From Casimicrobiaceae bacterium (lineage in GTDB: Bacteria; Pseudomonadota; Gammaproteobacteria; Burkholderiales; Casimicrobiaceae), in NCBI GenBank assembly GCA_955652025.1, contig CATPAO010000114.1, forward strand, positions 1-7,006: a stretch of 7,006 bases of DNA, read 5' to 3'. The notes beneath the pieces were generated by a model, which had not been told where the DNA came from, did not search any database, and saw nothing but the letters and a program-made list of their open reading frames with translations. Below, piece by piece: positions 1 through 6,155 of this stretch. Made by a program: the position numbers and the translations under genes. Each line of letters starts with the position of its first letter. Positions within the stretch are counted from its first letter, which is position 1.

Positions 1-1
1 C

Positions 2-868
2 AGTGCGGCCGCCGCGACCATCGGCCCAATCATCCCGCCGAGCCTGCCGATGGTGATCTACGGCGTCAGTGCCGACGTGTCGATCGGCCGGCTGTTTCTC
101 GCCGGCGTCGTTCCGGGCGTGCTGATGGGTCTGTCGCTCATGGTCATGGTCGCGATCATCGCACCGCGCCAGGGGTTGCCGCGCCATTCCTTCGGCGGCC
201 TCTGCGACGTCTGGCTCGCGTTCAAGGACAGCGTGTGGGCGCTGCTGACGCCGGTGATCCTGCTGGGCGGCATGTTCAGCGGGTTGTTCACGCCGACCGA
301 AGCGGCCGCGGTCGCCGATCTGTACGCGTTGTTCCTGGGCTTCGTCGTCTATCGGACGCTGTCGGTAAAGGACCTGCCGGCGATCCTCGTCAATACGGCG
401 GAGACCACGGGCATCGTGATGGTGCTGGTGATGGCCGCGGGCGCGCTGGGCTGGTGCATGTCGATCTCGCGCATCCCGCAGACCCTCGCGCCGGCGATGG
501 TCGCGGCGATCCACCAACCGCTGGTGTTCCTGTTGGTCTCGAACCTGGTCCTGCTCGCGGTGGGTTGCTTCATGGAAGCGCTCGCGGCGATGTTGATCCT
601 GATTCCGATCCTGGTGCCCGCGGCGATCGGCTTCGGCATCGATCCCGTTCAGTTTGGGCTGATCATGATCTTCAACCTGATCCTCGGTACGATCCACCCA
701 CCGATTGGCGTGGTGCTCTTCGTCATGGCGCGCATCGCCGATGTTACATTCGAGCAAATCTCGCGCGCCATCCTGCCCTGGCTGGTGCCTCTTCTGATCG
801 TGCTCGTGGCAATCACGGTCTGGCCGCCGCTGACGCTCTGGCTACCGGCTCTCGCGATGAACAAATGA
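2..868 (+). CDS. TRAP transporter large permease (DctM family), N-terminus outside window
   Basis: This is the large membrane subunit of a tripartite ATP-independent periplasmic (TRAP) transporter, which imports organic acids or similar solutes with a sodium gradient, using a periplasmic binding protein and a small DctQ subunit. The frame is open from base 2 with no stop, so the gene begins before the window. The first residues seen, ATIGPIIPPSLPMVIYG, are a DctM hallmark loop. About 288 residues remain of a family length near 425. They form a run of hydrophobic segments and include a second hallmark near the C-terminus, NLILGTIHPPIGVVLF. The first ATG inside the window (base 50) is internal to the family and is not the start. 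The partner genes are not visible. The substrate cannot be read from this subunit. The stop is TGA at 866-868. Confidence 0.95.
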   Translation, partial: SAAAATIGPIIPPSLPMVIYGVSADVSIGRLFLAGVVPGVLMGLSLMVMVAIIAPRQGLPRHSFGGLCDVWLAFKDSVWALLTPVILLGGMFSGLFTPTEAAAVADLYALFLGFVVYRTLSVKDLPAILVNTAETTGIVMVLVMAAGALGWCMSISRIPQTLAPAMVAAIHQPLVFLLVSNLVLLAVGCFMEALAAMLILIPILVPAAIGFGIDPVQFGLIMIFNLILGTIHPPIGVVLFVMARIADVTFEQISRAILPWLVPLLIVLVAITVWPPLTLWLPALAMNK

Positions 869-887
869 GTCGCGCGGCCCGTATGGC

Positions 888-1230
888 TTAGCTCAGTCGT
901 AACACGTCGGCCGAGAACGACAGCAGGCCGGCCGGCGTGCTGGCTTTTCCAGCCGAATCGTCCGATGCGGCGCTGCCTTCGCGAGGACCGGCACCAGGAT
1001 CGCCGCGCCGCGCACGTTGGATGGCTGACCGTCGCGGATTGCGGTGAGCGTGTTTGTTTGCGATGGCTTCGATGAATCCGTTGCCCAGCGTGTCGGTCGA
1101 TATGCGGAACGTCCGAATATCGTCTCCGACCGCGACTCGCTGCATCGGGCGTGCAAGGAGGGTGGGGTCGTCAAGTCCATCTACGGCGTCGGCTACAAGC
1201 TCGAACTGCAATTCGAAGCAGCAGCCACGC
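888..1230 (-). pseudogene. Decayed C-terminal fragment of a di-heme (cytochrome c peroxidase-like) oxidoreductase
   Basis: Reading the minus strand, family-like segments appear in order but in different frames. One frame (about 1230 to 1053) gives DAVDGLDDPTLL and then FRISTDTLGNGFIEAIANK. The next (1051 to about 964) gives TLTAIRDGQPSNVRGAAILV and PVL. A third (963 to about 934) gives GRFGWKSQHAG. The first frame then resumes (about 926 to 888) with LLSFSADVLRLS and a TAA stop. Together these resemble the C-terminal half of the DHOR/DUF1111 di-heme oxidoreductase family, as I recall it: a G-FIEAI motif, then GRFGWK-QHA and SFSAD. At least three frameshifts, near 1052, 964 and 930, are needed to join them. 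The N-terminal part with the CxxCH heme sites is absent, and the remnant abuts the 3' end of the DUF899 gene. The family call is from remembered motifs; the frame breaks are read directly. Confidence 0.72.
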
Positions 1231-1246
1231 ATGCGGGCTGCAATTC

Positions 1247-1954
1247 TCAGGCGTCGTACCGGTCGTGGCGGCGGACCCACGCCTGCGTGTGCGGCAGGCC
1301 GTCTTCATCGCGCCCCTTCGGCGCCAGGTCCATGTAGTGATACGCAGTGTTCATCATGTCGAGCCCGCGCGCATAGCACGAATACGTGTGGAAAACGCTC
1401 CCGTCGGTGTCTTTGCGGAACACACTGATGCCGGGCGCTTCGTCGCTCGGAAACTTCTGCACGTGAAAGTTGTAGATCATCGCGGCTTTTTGCATCTCAT
1501 CCGGCGTGAACGAAACGTGAAAGTCGCGGTTGAAGTCGCTGCCGAACGACGAGACCCATTTGAACGTCCAGCCCATCCGGCGCGTGTAGGTGGTGAGCTT
1601 GTCGAGCGGAGCGCGCGACACGGCGAGCATCGTGATATCGCGATGCTCGAGATGCACGACGATGCCATTGAAGTTGTCGGCCCAGAACGAGCACGAGGGG
1701 CAGCCTTCCGGCCAGTCGGGACCGAACATGAAATGGTAGACGACGAGCTGGCTCCGTCCTGCGAAAAGCTCCGCCAGTGTTTCCTTGCCGCTCGGGCCGT
1801 CGAACGTATACGGCTTGTCCACCTTGACCCACGGCAGCGCGCGCCGTTCGCGCGAAAGCTGATCGCGCAGCCGCGTGAATTCCTTCTCCTTGGCGAGGTG
1901 CGCTTTGCGGGCCGCGAGCCATTCGTCCTGCGAGACCACTCGATGGTTCGCCAT
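1247..1954 (-). CDS. DUF899 family thioredoxin-like protein
   Basis: The product is 235 residues and matches the DUF899 family of predicted thioredoxin-fold proteins. Visible signatures are an N-terminal VVSQDEWLAARKAHLAKEKE helix, the RRALPWVKVDKPYTFDGP segment (38-54), LVVYHFMFGPDWPEGCPSCSFWAD (70-93) with a CPSC motif at 85-88, and FHTYSCYARG (188-197). There is no signal peptide, so it is probably cytoplasmic. The CPSC motif suggests a redox role, but no reaction is established for the family. It is the third gene of the ArsR-SRPBCC-DUF899 operon. The ATG at 1954 is chosen because AGGAG lies 6 nt upstream and family members begin at this point. An in-frame ATG at 1978 overlaps the preceding stop as TGATG and would add eight residues; it could couple translation but lacks its own site. 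The gene stops 17 bp from the di-heme oxidoreductase remnant. Confidence 0.9.
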   Translation of the reverse strand: MANHRVVSQDEWLAARKAHLAKEKEFTRLRDQLSRERRALPWVKVDKPYTFDGPSGKETLAELFAGRSQLVVYHFMFGPDWPEGCPSCSFWADNFNGIVVHLEHRDITMLAVSRAPLDKLTTYTRRMGWTFKWVSSFGSDFNRDFHVSFTPDEMQKAAMIYNFHVQKFPSDEAPGISVFRKDTDGSVFHTYSCYARGLDMMNTAYHYMDLAPKGRDEDGLPHTQAWVRRHDRYDA

Positions 1955-1960
1955 ATCGAT

Positions 1961-1965
1961 CTCCT
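1961..1965 (-). promoter_or_regulatory. Ribosome binding site of the DUF899 gene
   Basis: AGGAG on the minus strand lies 6 nt upstream of the ATG at 1954-1952. It decides between this start and the in-frame ATG at 1978, which sits on the stop of the SRPBCC gene. Confidence 0.7.
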
Positions 1966-1977
1966 GCGTTGTTGGCA

Positions 1978-2463
1978 TCAATCGCGTCCGTGGCCGACAC
2001 GCGCGTCGTTCACATATTCGGCGAGGCCGTCGAGACAGCCGCGCCATCCGTCTTCATGTTTGTCGCGCACCGCCCGCGTCGGAATCCGCTCATGGATCAC
2101 GATGATCTCGGTCGCATCGCCGCGCGGCTCGAACCGCACGGTGACGCGCTCGGGCTCGGCGTCGTCGGTCCCGAGGCGCCAAGAATAGACAAGCTCATGC
2201 GGCGGGTCGATCCGTTCGAATTCGCCGGCGATCCAGACCAGCGTGCCGTCGGGAAACTGGTTGGCGATGCGATAACGGCCGCCGACGCGCAGGTCCACTT
2301 CCGCTGCCGTGCAGGTCACGCCGTCGGGGCCCCACCATTGCATCAGCTCCGCCGGTTCCGTCCAGGCCGCGAACAGACGCTCGGCGCGCGCGAGGATCGT
2401 GCGTCGTACCACGAGTGTCGAGCCGTCGGCGGCCTGAACGTCGGCGGGAGGTTCCTGCGTCAT
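1978..2463 (-). CDS. SRPBCC / AHSA1 domain protein
   Basis: The product is 161 residues and spans one START-like (SRPBCC) helix-grip domain of the AHSA1/Aha1 C-terminal type, which encloses a hydrophobic ligand pocket. Diagnostic stretches are the ARAERLFAAWTEPAELMQWWGP segment (25-46), the DLRVGGRYRIANQFPDG strand (57-73), GEFERIDPPHELVYSW (80-95) and the C-terminal helix HEDGWRGCLDGLAEYV (136-151). The start ATG at 2463 overlaps the stop of the ArsR gene as ATGA, showing co-transcription and probable translational coupling. A longer in-frame start at 2523 lies inside the ArsR gene and adds 20 basic, family-unlike residues, so I rejected it. AHSA1 proteins encoded next to ArsR regulators are a recurrent pair, but their ligand is generally unknown and cannot be told here. 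Confidence 0.92.
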   Translation of the reverse strand: MTQEPPADVQAADGSTLVVRRTILARAERLFAAWTEPAELMQWWGPDGVTCTAAEVDLRVGGRYRIANQFPDGTLVWIAGEFERIDPPHELVYSWRLGTDDAEPERVTVRFEPRGDATEIIVIHERIPTRAVRDKHEDGWRGCLDGLAEYVNDARVGHGRD

Positions 2464-2819
2464 CGGCGTGGCGCGCCTTCGCGCTCGACATGTCGGGCTA
2501 GTGCGGCGAGCGTATGGGCCCATAACGCGCGGTAGTGCTCGAGCCAGCGATCGGCTTCGTCGAGAGGCTTGGCCTCGAGCGAACAGCGATGGATTCTGCC
2601 ATCGACGGCGCGCAATACCAGCCCGGCGTGTTCCAGCACGCGGATGTGCTTGGACACGGCCGGCAGCGACATGTCGAACGGCGCGGCCAATTCGGTGATC
2701 GTGGCGGATCCCCTGGTCAGACGGCCGAGCAGCGTGCGCCGCGTTCGATCGGCGAGCGCGTGAAAAACGCGGTCCAACCGGTCGTCGGTGCGTAAGCGAG
2801 GTGTCGAGGCGGGTAGCAC
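2460..2819 (-). CDS. ArsR-family winged-helix transcriptional repressor
   Basis: The product is 119 residues with an ArsR-type winged helix. RLDRVFHALADRTRRTLLGRL (14-34) leads into a helix-turn-helix around 40-64 (ITELAAPFDMSLPAVSKHIR, then VLEHAGLV), and the wing follows (RAVDGRIHRCSLEAKPL). The only cysteine is C79, so the usual ArsR/SmtB metal-binding cysteine motif is absent; this suggests a non-metal signal. The start is GTG at 2819, the only plausible start upstream of the conserved domain. No Shine-Dalgarno precedes it, and the predicted promoter leaves a leader of only about 13 nt, so initiation may be nearly leaderless. The gene heads an operon with the SRPBCC protein (ATGA overlap) and DUF899, and the palindrome in its promoter suggests autorepression. 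The signal could be a small organic molecule bound by the SRPBCC partner, but that is speculation. Confidence 0.92.
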   Translation of the reverse strand: MLPASTPRLRTDDRLDRVFHALADRTRRTLLGRLTRGSATITELAAPFDMSLPAVSKHIRVLEHAGLVLRAVDGRIHRCSLEAKPLDEADRWLEHYRALWAHTLAALARHVEREGAPRR

Positions 2820-2838
2820 GATCGCGGTTGCTGGCGCA

Positions 2839-2867
2839 ATATTAAACCATATGGTTTAGTGTTGCAA
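2839..2867 (-). promoter_or_regulatory. Promoter of the ArsR-SRPBCC-DUF899 operon
   Basis: On the minus strand TTGCAA (2867-2862) and TAATAT (2844-2839) are separated by exactly 17 nt and resemble sigma-70 -35 and -10 boxes. The predicted transcription start near 2832 is about 13 nt upstream of the GTG start. The spacer is filled by a palindrome, the likely operator. Confidence 0.6.
2843..2858. promoter_or_regulatory. Perfect 16-bp palindrome, candidate ArsR operator
   Basis: TAAACCATATGGTTTA is a perfect dyad between the -35 and -10 boxes of the ArsR operon, touching the -10. A dimeric winged-helix repressor bound here would block RNA polymerase. Its AT-rich content stands out from the GC-rich surroundings. 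Assignment to this ArsR protein is inferred from position. Confidence 0.7.
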
Positions 2868-2904
2868 CAGCCCGCTCCGCAAATATTCTGGCACGGAGCC
2901 ATTG

Positions 2905-4113
2905 TCACGGCCGCAGCGCGACTTCCTCCGGGGGCCGCACCGTCCGGAAAGTCGCGAGCAGCAATAGATCGTAGGCTATCTTGACGCTGCCCGCGATGAT
3001 CAGCGGCCAACCGAAGGTCGACAAGCCCAACAAGTATCCGGCCACGAGCGGACTGACCGCGGAGGCCAAGCTCCGCGGAACCGACGTGATGCTCGCCGCC
3101 GCCGCGCGTTCGTTCGGAGCGACCACCGCCATCACGTAGGAGCTCCGCGTCGGTACGTCCATCTGCGACAGCGCGCTTCGCGCAAGCAAGAGCGCGATGG
3201 CCCACGCGAGCGACGGCGCGAGCGGCACGAGCAACAGGAGAACGCTGGATGGCAGATGCGTGAACACCATCGTGTTGACGAGACCGATCCGATGAGCGAT
3301 GCGGGTTGCGACCAGATAGGAAAATGCCGAAAGCACGCCGGTCCAGAAGAAGATGCTCCCGGCCACGGCCATCGACAGCTGATATTTCTCGAACAGCCAC
3401 AACGCGAGCAGCGATTGCACGACGAAGCCGCCGCCGAATGCGTCGAGGCTGAACAACGCCGCGAGCGTGTACACGATGCGCTTTGATTCGGAGAGCGGCG
3501 CCGCGGGCGCTTCCGCCTCCGCCGCGATCCCTGACGGAAGCTTGCGGTAGATCAACGCGGAGGCCGCGCCGAGCGCGGCATAGAGCACGAACATCGATTG
3601 ATAGGCTGTCTGGGCGCTGACGCGCATCGCGGTCGCCAAAATCTCGGGGAGGCCGGAGACCAGTGCGCCGAGCGCACCCACGAGCGCGCCGACCAGACTG
3701 TAGCGCGCGAAAACCGCGGTGCGCTGTCTGTCATCGACAACGCGCGCCAACACGGAGTGCTCGAGCGGAAGAAAGACGCTGACGTCGCCGCTCGACGGAT
3801 TGAGCGTGCCAACAACGGCGACGATCAGCAGTGGCCAGAATGACGTGATGGCCGCGAAGCCCAATCCCGTCGCGGTCATCAGCGCAGCGGCAACGAGTAA
3901 CAGCGCGCGGTAACGGAAGCGGTAGGCATGCAAGCCCACCAGCAGCGTCAAAATTCCCGAGCCCAGCAGCGTCCCGGTCGCAATGATCCCCACCTGAAAT
4001 GGCGACAATCCCAACGAAATCAGGTAGACGGGAAGCAGCAGGCTGACGTAGCCGTCGCCGAACGCACGCAGACCGCGCACCCACAACAGCCGACGGACGC
4101 TGGCCGAGTTCAT
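2905..4113 (-). CDS. Major facilitator superfamily (MFS) transporter
   Basis: The product is 402 residues, typical of a 12-helix MFS permease in the inner membrane. Hydrophobic segments run through both halves (for example around 22-60, 68-104, 138-155, 173-188, 215-268, 281-320 and 348-387). A hydrophilic central loop lies at about 190-212 (KLPSGIAAEAEAPAAPLSES). The stretch MDVPTRSSYVMAVVAPNERA (318-337) followed by SITSVPRSLASAVSPLVAG is conserved in a subset of MFS proteins. The ATG at 4113-4111 overlaps the stop of the upstream exported-protein gene as ATGA, so the two are co-expressed and probably coupled; no strong Shine-Dalgarno is seen. The substrate cannot be assigned. The gene ends 38 bp before the ArsR promoter, with no convincing terminator between, so read-through into that operon is possible. 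Confidence 0.92.
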   Translation of the reverse strand: MNSASVRRLLWVRGLRAFGDGYVSLLLPVYLISLGLSPFQVGIIATGTLLGSGILTLLVGLHAYRFRYRALLLVAAALMTATGLGFAAITSFWPLLIVAVVGTLNPSSGDVSVFLPLEHSVLARVVDDRQRTAVFARYSLVGALVGALGALVSGLPEILATAMRVSAQTAYQSMFVLYAALGAASALIYRKLPSGIAAEAEAPAAPLSESKRIVYTLAALFSLDAFGGGFVVQSLLALWLFEKYQLSMAVAGSIFFWTGVLSAFSYLVATRIAHRIGLVNTMVFTHLPSSVLLLLVPLAPSLAWAIALLLARSALSQMDVPTRSSYVMAVVAPNERAAAASITSVPRSLASAVSPLVAGYLLGLSTFGWPLIIAGSVKIAYDLLLLATFRTVRPPEEVALRP

Positions 4114-4793
4114 TTGACGGGCGCCGCGCCAAAGGTGAAGTCATCGAATGCCGTCACGCTGTCAGCCTTGGTCCAGACGCCGACCGCGCCCGCTCCGCCG
4201 ATCCGCCCGTCGTCCAACTCGATATAGCGCTTGCCATCGAGTACGACGCGAATTCGCTCGCCAGCGAATTCAACGCGGAGCATGTGCCACTGGTTCTTGG
4301 CCACTGGCGCATCGACGTACTTGATCGTGTGCCGACGTCCGTCCTGTGTGTAATACAGCGACACGTTGTTCTCCAGAGCGTTGGCGCGCGCGACGTAGTA
4401 GTTGTCTCCGTCCTTCCAGCGCCACACGAGTCCGCCGGCCTGGTCCTCCCGGCCCGATAACGCCTTGAACTTCACTTCCACGAATCCATCGGCCAGTTTC
4501 ACGTTGCGGACGACGCACCACGGAAAATCGCCCTGGCCACTTTGCTTCAAAACGCTGGGTTTCGACGGCGCGCTCGCGTCCGCCTCGACAGTCCAACGCG
4601 GCGTCCCGCGGCCGGTGACGCCGGCGATCCAGCCGGACGGCGTTTCGCCGATCGCGTCGCTGTCGAAATTGATCGTATCCGCCATGACCATTCCTCCATA
4701 GGCGATGCAGCCGAACCAGGCGATGGCGAGCCGAAGCGACGCGCGCACGAAGCGTCGCGCATCGCGATCGACCGGAGAAGAGGCAACGTCCAA
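4110..4793 (-). CDS. Exported DUF1080 / LamG-like (concanavalin-fold) protein
   Basis: The product is 227 residues. The N-terminus has basic residues (R10, R13, R14, R17, R21), a hydrophobic core at about 19-37 and a likely signal-peptidase site after VMA-38, giving a mature periplasmic or secreted protein that begins DTINFD. The remainder is a beta-rich domain like the DUF1080/3-keto-disaccharide hydrolase or laminin-G folds. Characteristic features are the IGETPSGWIAG opening, DGFVEVKFKALSGREDQAGG (102-121), WRWKDGDNYYVARANALENN (125-144), a VVLDGKRYIELDD strand and the terminal AGAVGVWTKADSVTAFDDFTF (201-221). Such domains bind or cleave carbohydrates, but I see no catalytic residue that proves activity. 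The start is TTG, chosen because AGGAG lies 6 nt upstream; ATG codons at 35 and 37 would delete the signal peptide. The gene forms an operon with the MFS transporter, suggesting export-side processing plus uptake (inference). Confidence 0.85.
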   Translation of the reverse strand: MDVASSPVDRDARRFVRASLRLAIAWFGCIAYGGMVMADTINFDSDAIGETPSGWIAGVTGRGTPRWTVEADASAPSKPSVLKQSGQGDFPWCVVRNVKLADGFVEVKFKALSGREDQAGGLVWRWKDGDNYYVARANALENNVSLYYTQDGRRHTIKYVDAPVAKNQWHMLRVEFAGERIRVVLDGKRYIELDDGRIGGAGAVGVWTKADSVTAFDDFTFGAAPVK

Positions 4794-4799
4794 GGCATA

Positions 4800-4804
4800 C
4801 TCCT
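4800..4804 (-). promoter_or_regulatory. Ribosome binding site supporting a TTG start
   Basis: AGGAG on the minus strand is 6 nt upstream of the TTG at 4793-4791, optimal spacing. An ATG at 4798-4796 is out of frame and only 1 nt from the site, too close to be used. Confidence 0.65.
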
Positions 4805-4862
4805 ATCCGGGCCAACGACCCAATCAGGAGCAGAGCTTGGACGCCGAGAGGTGTCTTCGAGC

Positions 4863-4884
4863 GGGGAGTCTGCTGACAATCCCC
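4863..4884. promoter_or_regulatory. Imperfect inverted repeat in divergent control region
   Basis: GGGGAnTnT and AnAnTCCCC face each other across a 4-nt centre, with 7 of 11 base pairs matched. The repeat overlaps the candidate -35 box of the Rieske gene and lies just downstream of the predicted start of the minus-strand operon. It could be an operator shared by both genes. No regulator gene is adjacent. Confidence 0.35.
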
Positions 4885-4900
4885 GAAACGGCACTACACT
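4873..4900 (+). promoter_or_regulatory. Candidate promoter of the Rieske oxygenase gene
   Basis: CTGACA (4873-4878, five of six -35 consensus bases) and TACACT (4895-4900, four of six -10 bases) are spaced 16 nt. The predicted start near 4907 leaves a leader of about 75 nt before the ATG at 4983. The boxes overlap the opposing promoter at 4893-4921. Confidence 0.4.
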
Positions 4901-4921
4901 TTCATCATAGCGATATGTCAA
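4893..4921 (-). promoter_or_regulatory. Candidate promoter of the DUF1080-MFS operon
   Basis: On the minus strand a perfect TTGACA -35 box (4921-4916) is followed after 17 nt by TGTAGT (4898-4893, four of six -10 bases). The predicted start near 4886 gives a leader of about 93 nt to the TTG start. Its -10 shares bases with the -10 of the opposing Rieske promoter, so the two would compete for polymerase. Confidence 0.45.
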
Positions 4922-4982
4922 CACCTATTCAAGGGGAAACCCGCCGGATCCAACGGCGCCCGCGGGCAGGCGGCAACCGAAT

Positions 4983-6086
4983 ATGACCTATAACGTCGAC
5001 GCCGATATCACCGTTGCCAAGACGCTCGACAGCGCGTTCTATCGCGACGAGTCCGCGTTTGCGCTGGCGCGCGAGCGCGTTTTCGCGCGGACATGGCAGT
5101 GGATCGGCGATCTCGGCGATGTCGCAGCGCGGGATTCGCTTGCGCCGCGCGACCTCCTCCCCGGCCTGCTGAACGAGCCGCTGCTGCTGACGCGGGACGG
5201 TGAAGGCACGCTGCGCTGTCTCTCGAATGTCTGCACCCATCGCGGCAACATCCTGGTGAAGCAGTCCTGCAACTCGAATCAGATCCGTTGCGGATATCAC
5301 TCGCGGCGCTTCGACCTCGCCGGTCACATGACGTTCATGCCCGAGTTTCAGGACGCGAAAAATTTCCCGTCATCGGACGACAACCTTCCGGCGGTGCCGT
5401 TCGAAACCTGGGCCGATCATGGTTTCGCTTGCGTCGATCCAGTGGCGAAGTTGGAAGGTTTTCTCGGCGACATGGCCGCGCGGCAAGGCTGGATGCCCGT
5501 CGCGCGCTTCCGGCACGAGCCGGCACAGGACCGTGATTACAGCGTGAACGCGCATTGGGCGCTGTACGTCGAGAATTATCTCGAGGGCTTCCACATTCCG
5601 TTCGTGCACGCCGCGTTGAACGGGGTCGTCGACTACAGCGGCTACTCGGACGAGCTGTTCCGTTTTTCGAGCGTGCAGCGGGCGCTCGCCAAGGTCGGCG
5701 AGCTCGCGTTCGAGCCGTCCGAGGATTCGGTCGATCACGGCCGGCGTGCGGCCGCCTACTACTGGTGGGTGTTTCCCAATCTGATGCTCAATTTCTATCC
5801 GTGGGGGCTGTCGCTCAATCTCGTGCAGCCCGAGGCGATCGACCGCACGCGCGTGTTGTTTCGCAGTTACGTTTGGGATACCGCCAAGCAGGGCCGCGGC
5901 GCCGGCGGTGCGCTCGATCGCGTGGAAATGGAAGACGAATCGATCGTGCAAGCGGTGCAAAAAGGCGTGCGATCGCGATTCTATCGGCGCAGCCGCTACT
6001 CACCGGCGCGCGAGCGCGGCGTTCATCATTTCCACCGGCTGCTGTGTCAGTTTCTCGCTTCGGCGCCGATCCGGAGCGACATGTAA
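4983..6086 (+). CDS. Rieske-type aromatic ring-hydroxylating oxygenase, alpha subunit
   Basis: The product is 367 residues, the oxygenase component of a Rieske non-heme iron monooxygenase or dioxygenase that inserts oxygen into an aromatic or similar substrate using electrons from a separate reductase. An N-terminal Rieske domain binds a 2Fe-2S cluster through C84-T-H86 and C103-G-Y-H106, a CxH-x16-CxxH motif. The C-terminal domain carries the mononuclear iron site: VENYLEGFHIPFVH (196-209) supplies H204 and H209, with E201 as likely bridging residue, and D318 in EMEDESIVQAVQKG (315-328) is the likely third ligand. The ending YSPARERGVHHFHRLL (339-354) is typical of a choline monooxygenase-like branch. 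The protein looks intact and cytoplasmic. A weak AGGCGG site precedes the ATG by 9 nt. No reductase or ferredoxin gene is in the window, so the electron donor must lie elsewhere. The substrate cannot be assigned. Confidence 0.93.
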   Translation: MTYNVDADITVAKTLDSAFYRDESAFALARERVFARTWQWIGDLGDVAARDSLAPRDLLPGLLNEPLLLTRDGEGTLRCLSNVCTHRGNILVKQSCNSNQIRCGYHSRRFDLAGHMTFMPEFQDAKNFPSSDDNLPAVPFETWADHGFACVDPVAKLEGFLGDMAARQGWMPVARFRHEPAQDRDYSVNAHWALYVENYLEGFHIPFVHAALNGVVDYSGYSDELFRFSSVQRALAKVGELAFEPSEDSVDHGRRAAAYYWWVFPNLMLNFYPWGLSLNLVQPEAIDRTRVLFRSYVWDTAKQGRGAGGALDRVEMEDESIVQAVQKGVRSRFYRRSRYSPARERGVHHFHRLLCQFLASAPIRSDM

Positions 6087-6154
6087 TGGCGAATCTCAAT
6101 TGTCCCACCGGCTATTGGACCGACCGAGCGCAAAAGGCTCAAGCGAATGAATAA
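6086..6154 (+). CDS. Possible 22-residue coupled small protein or gene remnant
   Basis: The TAA stop of the Rieske gene and an ATG share one base (TAATG), the usual layout for termination-reinitiation. GGAG at 6073-6076 lies 9 nt upstream of this ATG. The encoded peptide begins MANLNCPTGYWTDRAQK and ends after 22 residues at a TAA. I do not recognise it. It could be a genuine small protein, the beginning of a downstream gene lost by mutation, or a chance ORF. Confidence 0.3.
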   Translation: MANLNCPTGYWTDRAQKAQANE

Positions 6155-6155
6155 C

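Noticed and set aside
885..960. tRNA-like stretch GGCTTAGCTCAGTCGTAAC
   Set aside because: It resembles a D-arm, but no matching anticodon stem, TTCRANNC T-loop or acceptor pairing follows, and the bases encode the end of the minus-strand pseudogene.
1150..1215. Plus-strand peptide VVKSIYGVGYKLEL resembling the end of an OmpR-type winged-helix regulator
   Set aside because: No helix-turn-helix sequence precedes it, and the same bases on the minus strand form part of a longer series of di-heme oxidoreductase-like segments. The resemblance is short and probably chance.
1151..2188. Long plus-strand open frame of 345 codons
   Set aside because: It is antisense to the DUF899 and SRPBCC genes, which have clear family motifs. 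Its arginine-rich translation matches no family and reflects GC-rich codon shadowing.
2868..2904. Terminator between the MFS gene and the ArsR promoter
   Set aside because: Only a weak TGGC-5-GCCA stem is present on the minus strand, and no T run follows it.
2717..3400. Minus-strand open frame of 227 codons spanning the MFS end and the ArsR promoter
   Set aside because: It overlaps the MFS gene in another frame and crosses the operator; the translation is low-complexity arginine/alanine-rich and unlike any family.
5370..5960. Minus-strand open frame of 196 codons within the Rieske gene
   Set aside because: It is antisense to the catalytic domain of the oxygenase, whose metal-ligand motifs are intact; the reverse frame has no recognisable domain.
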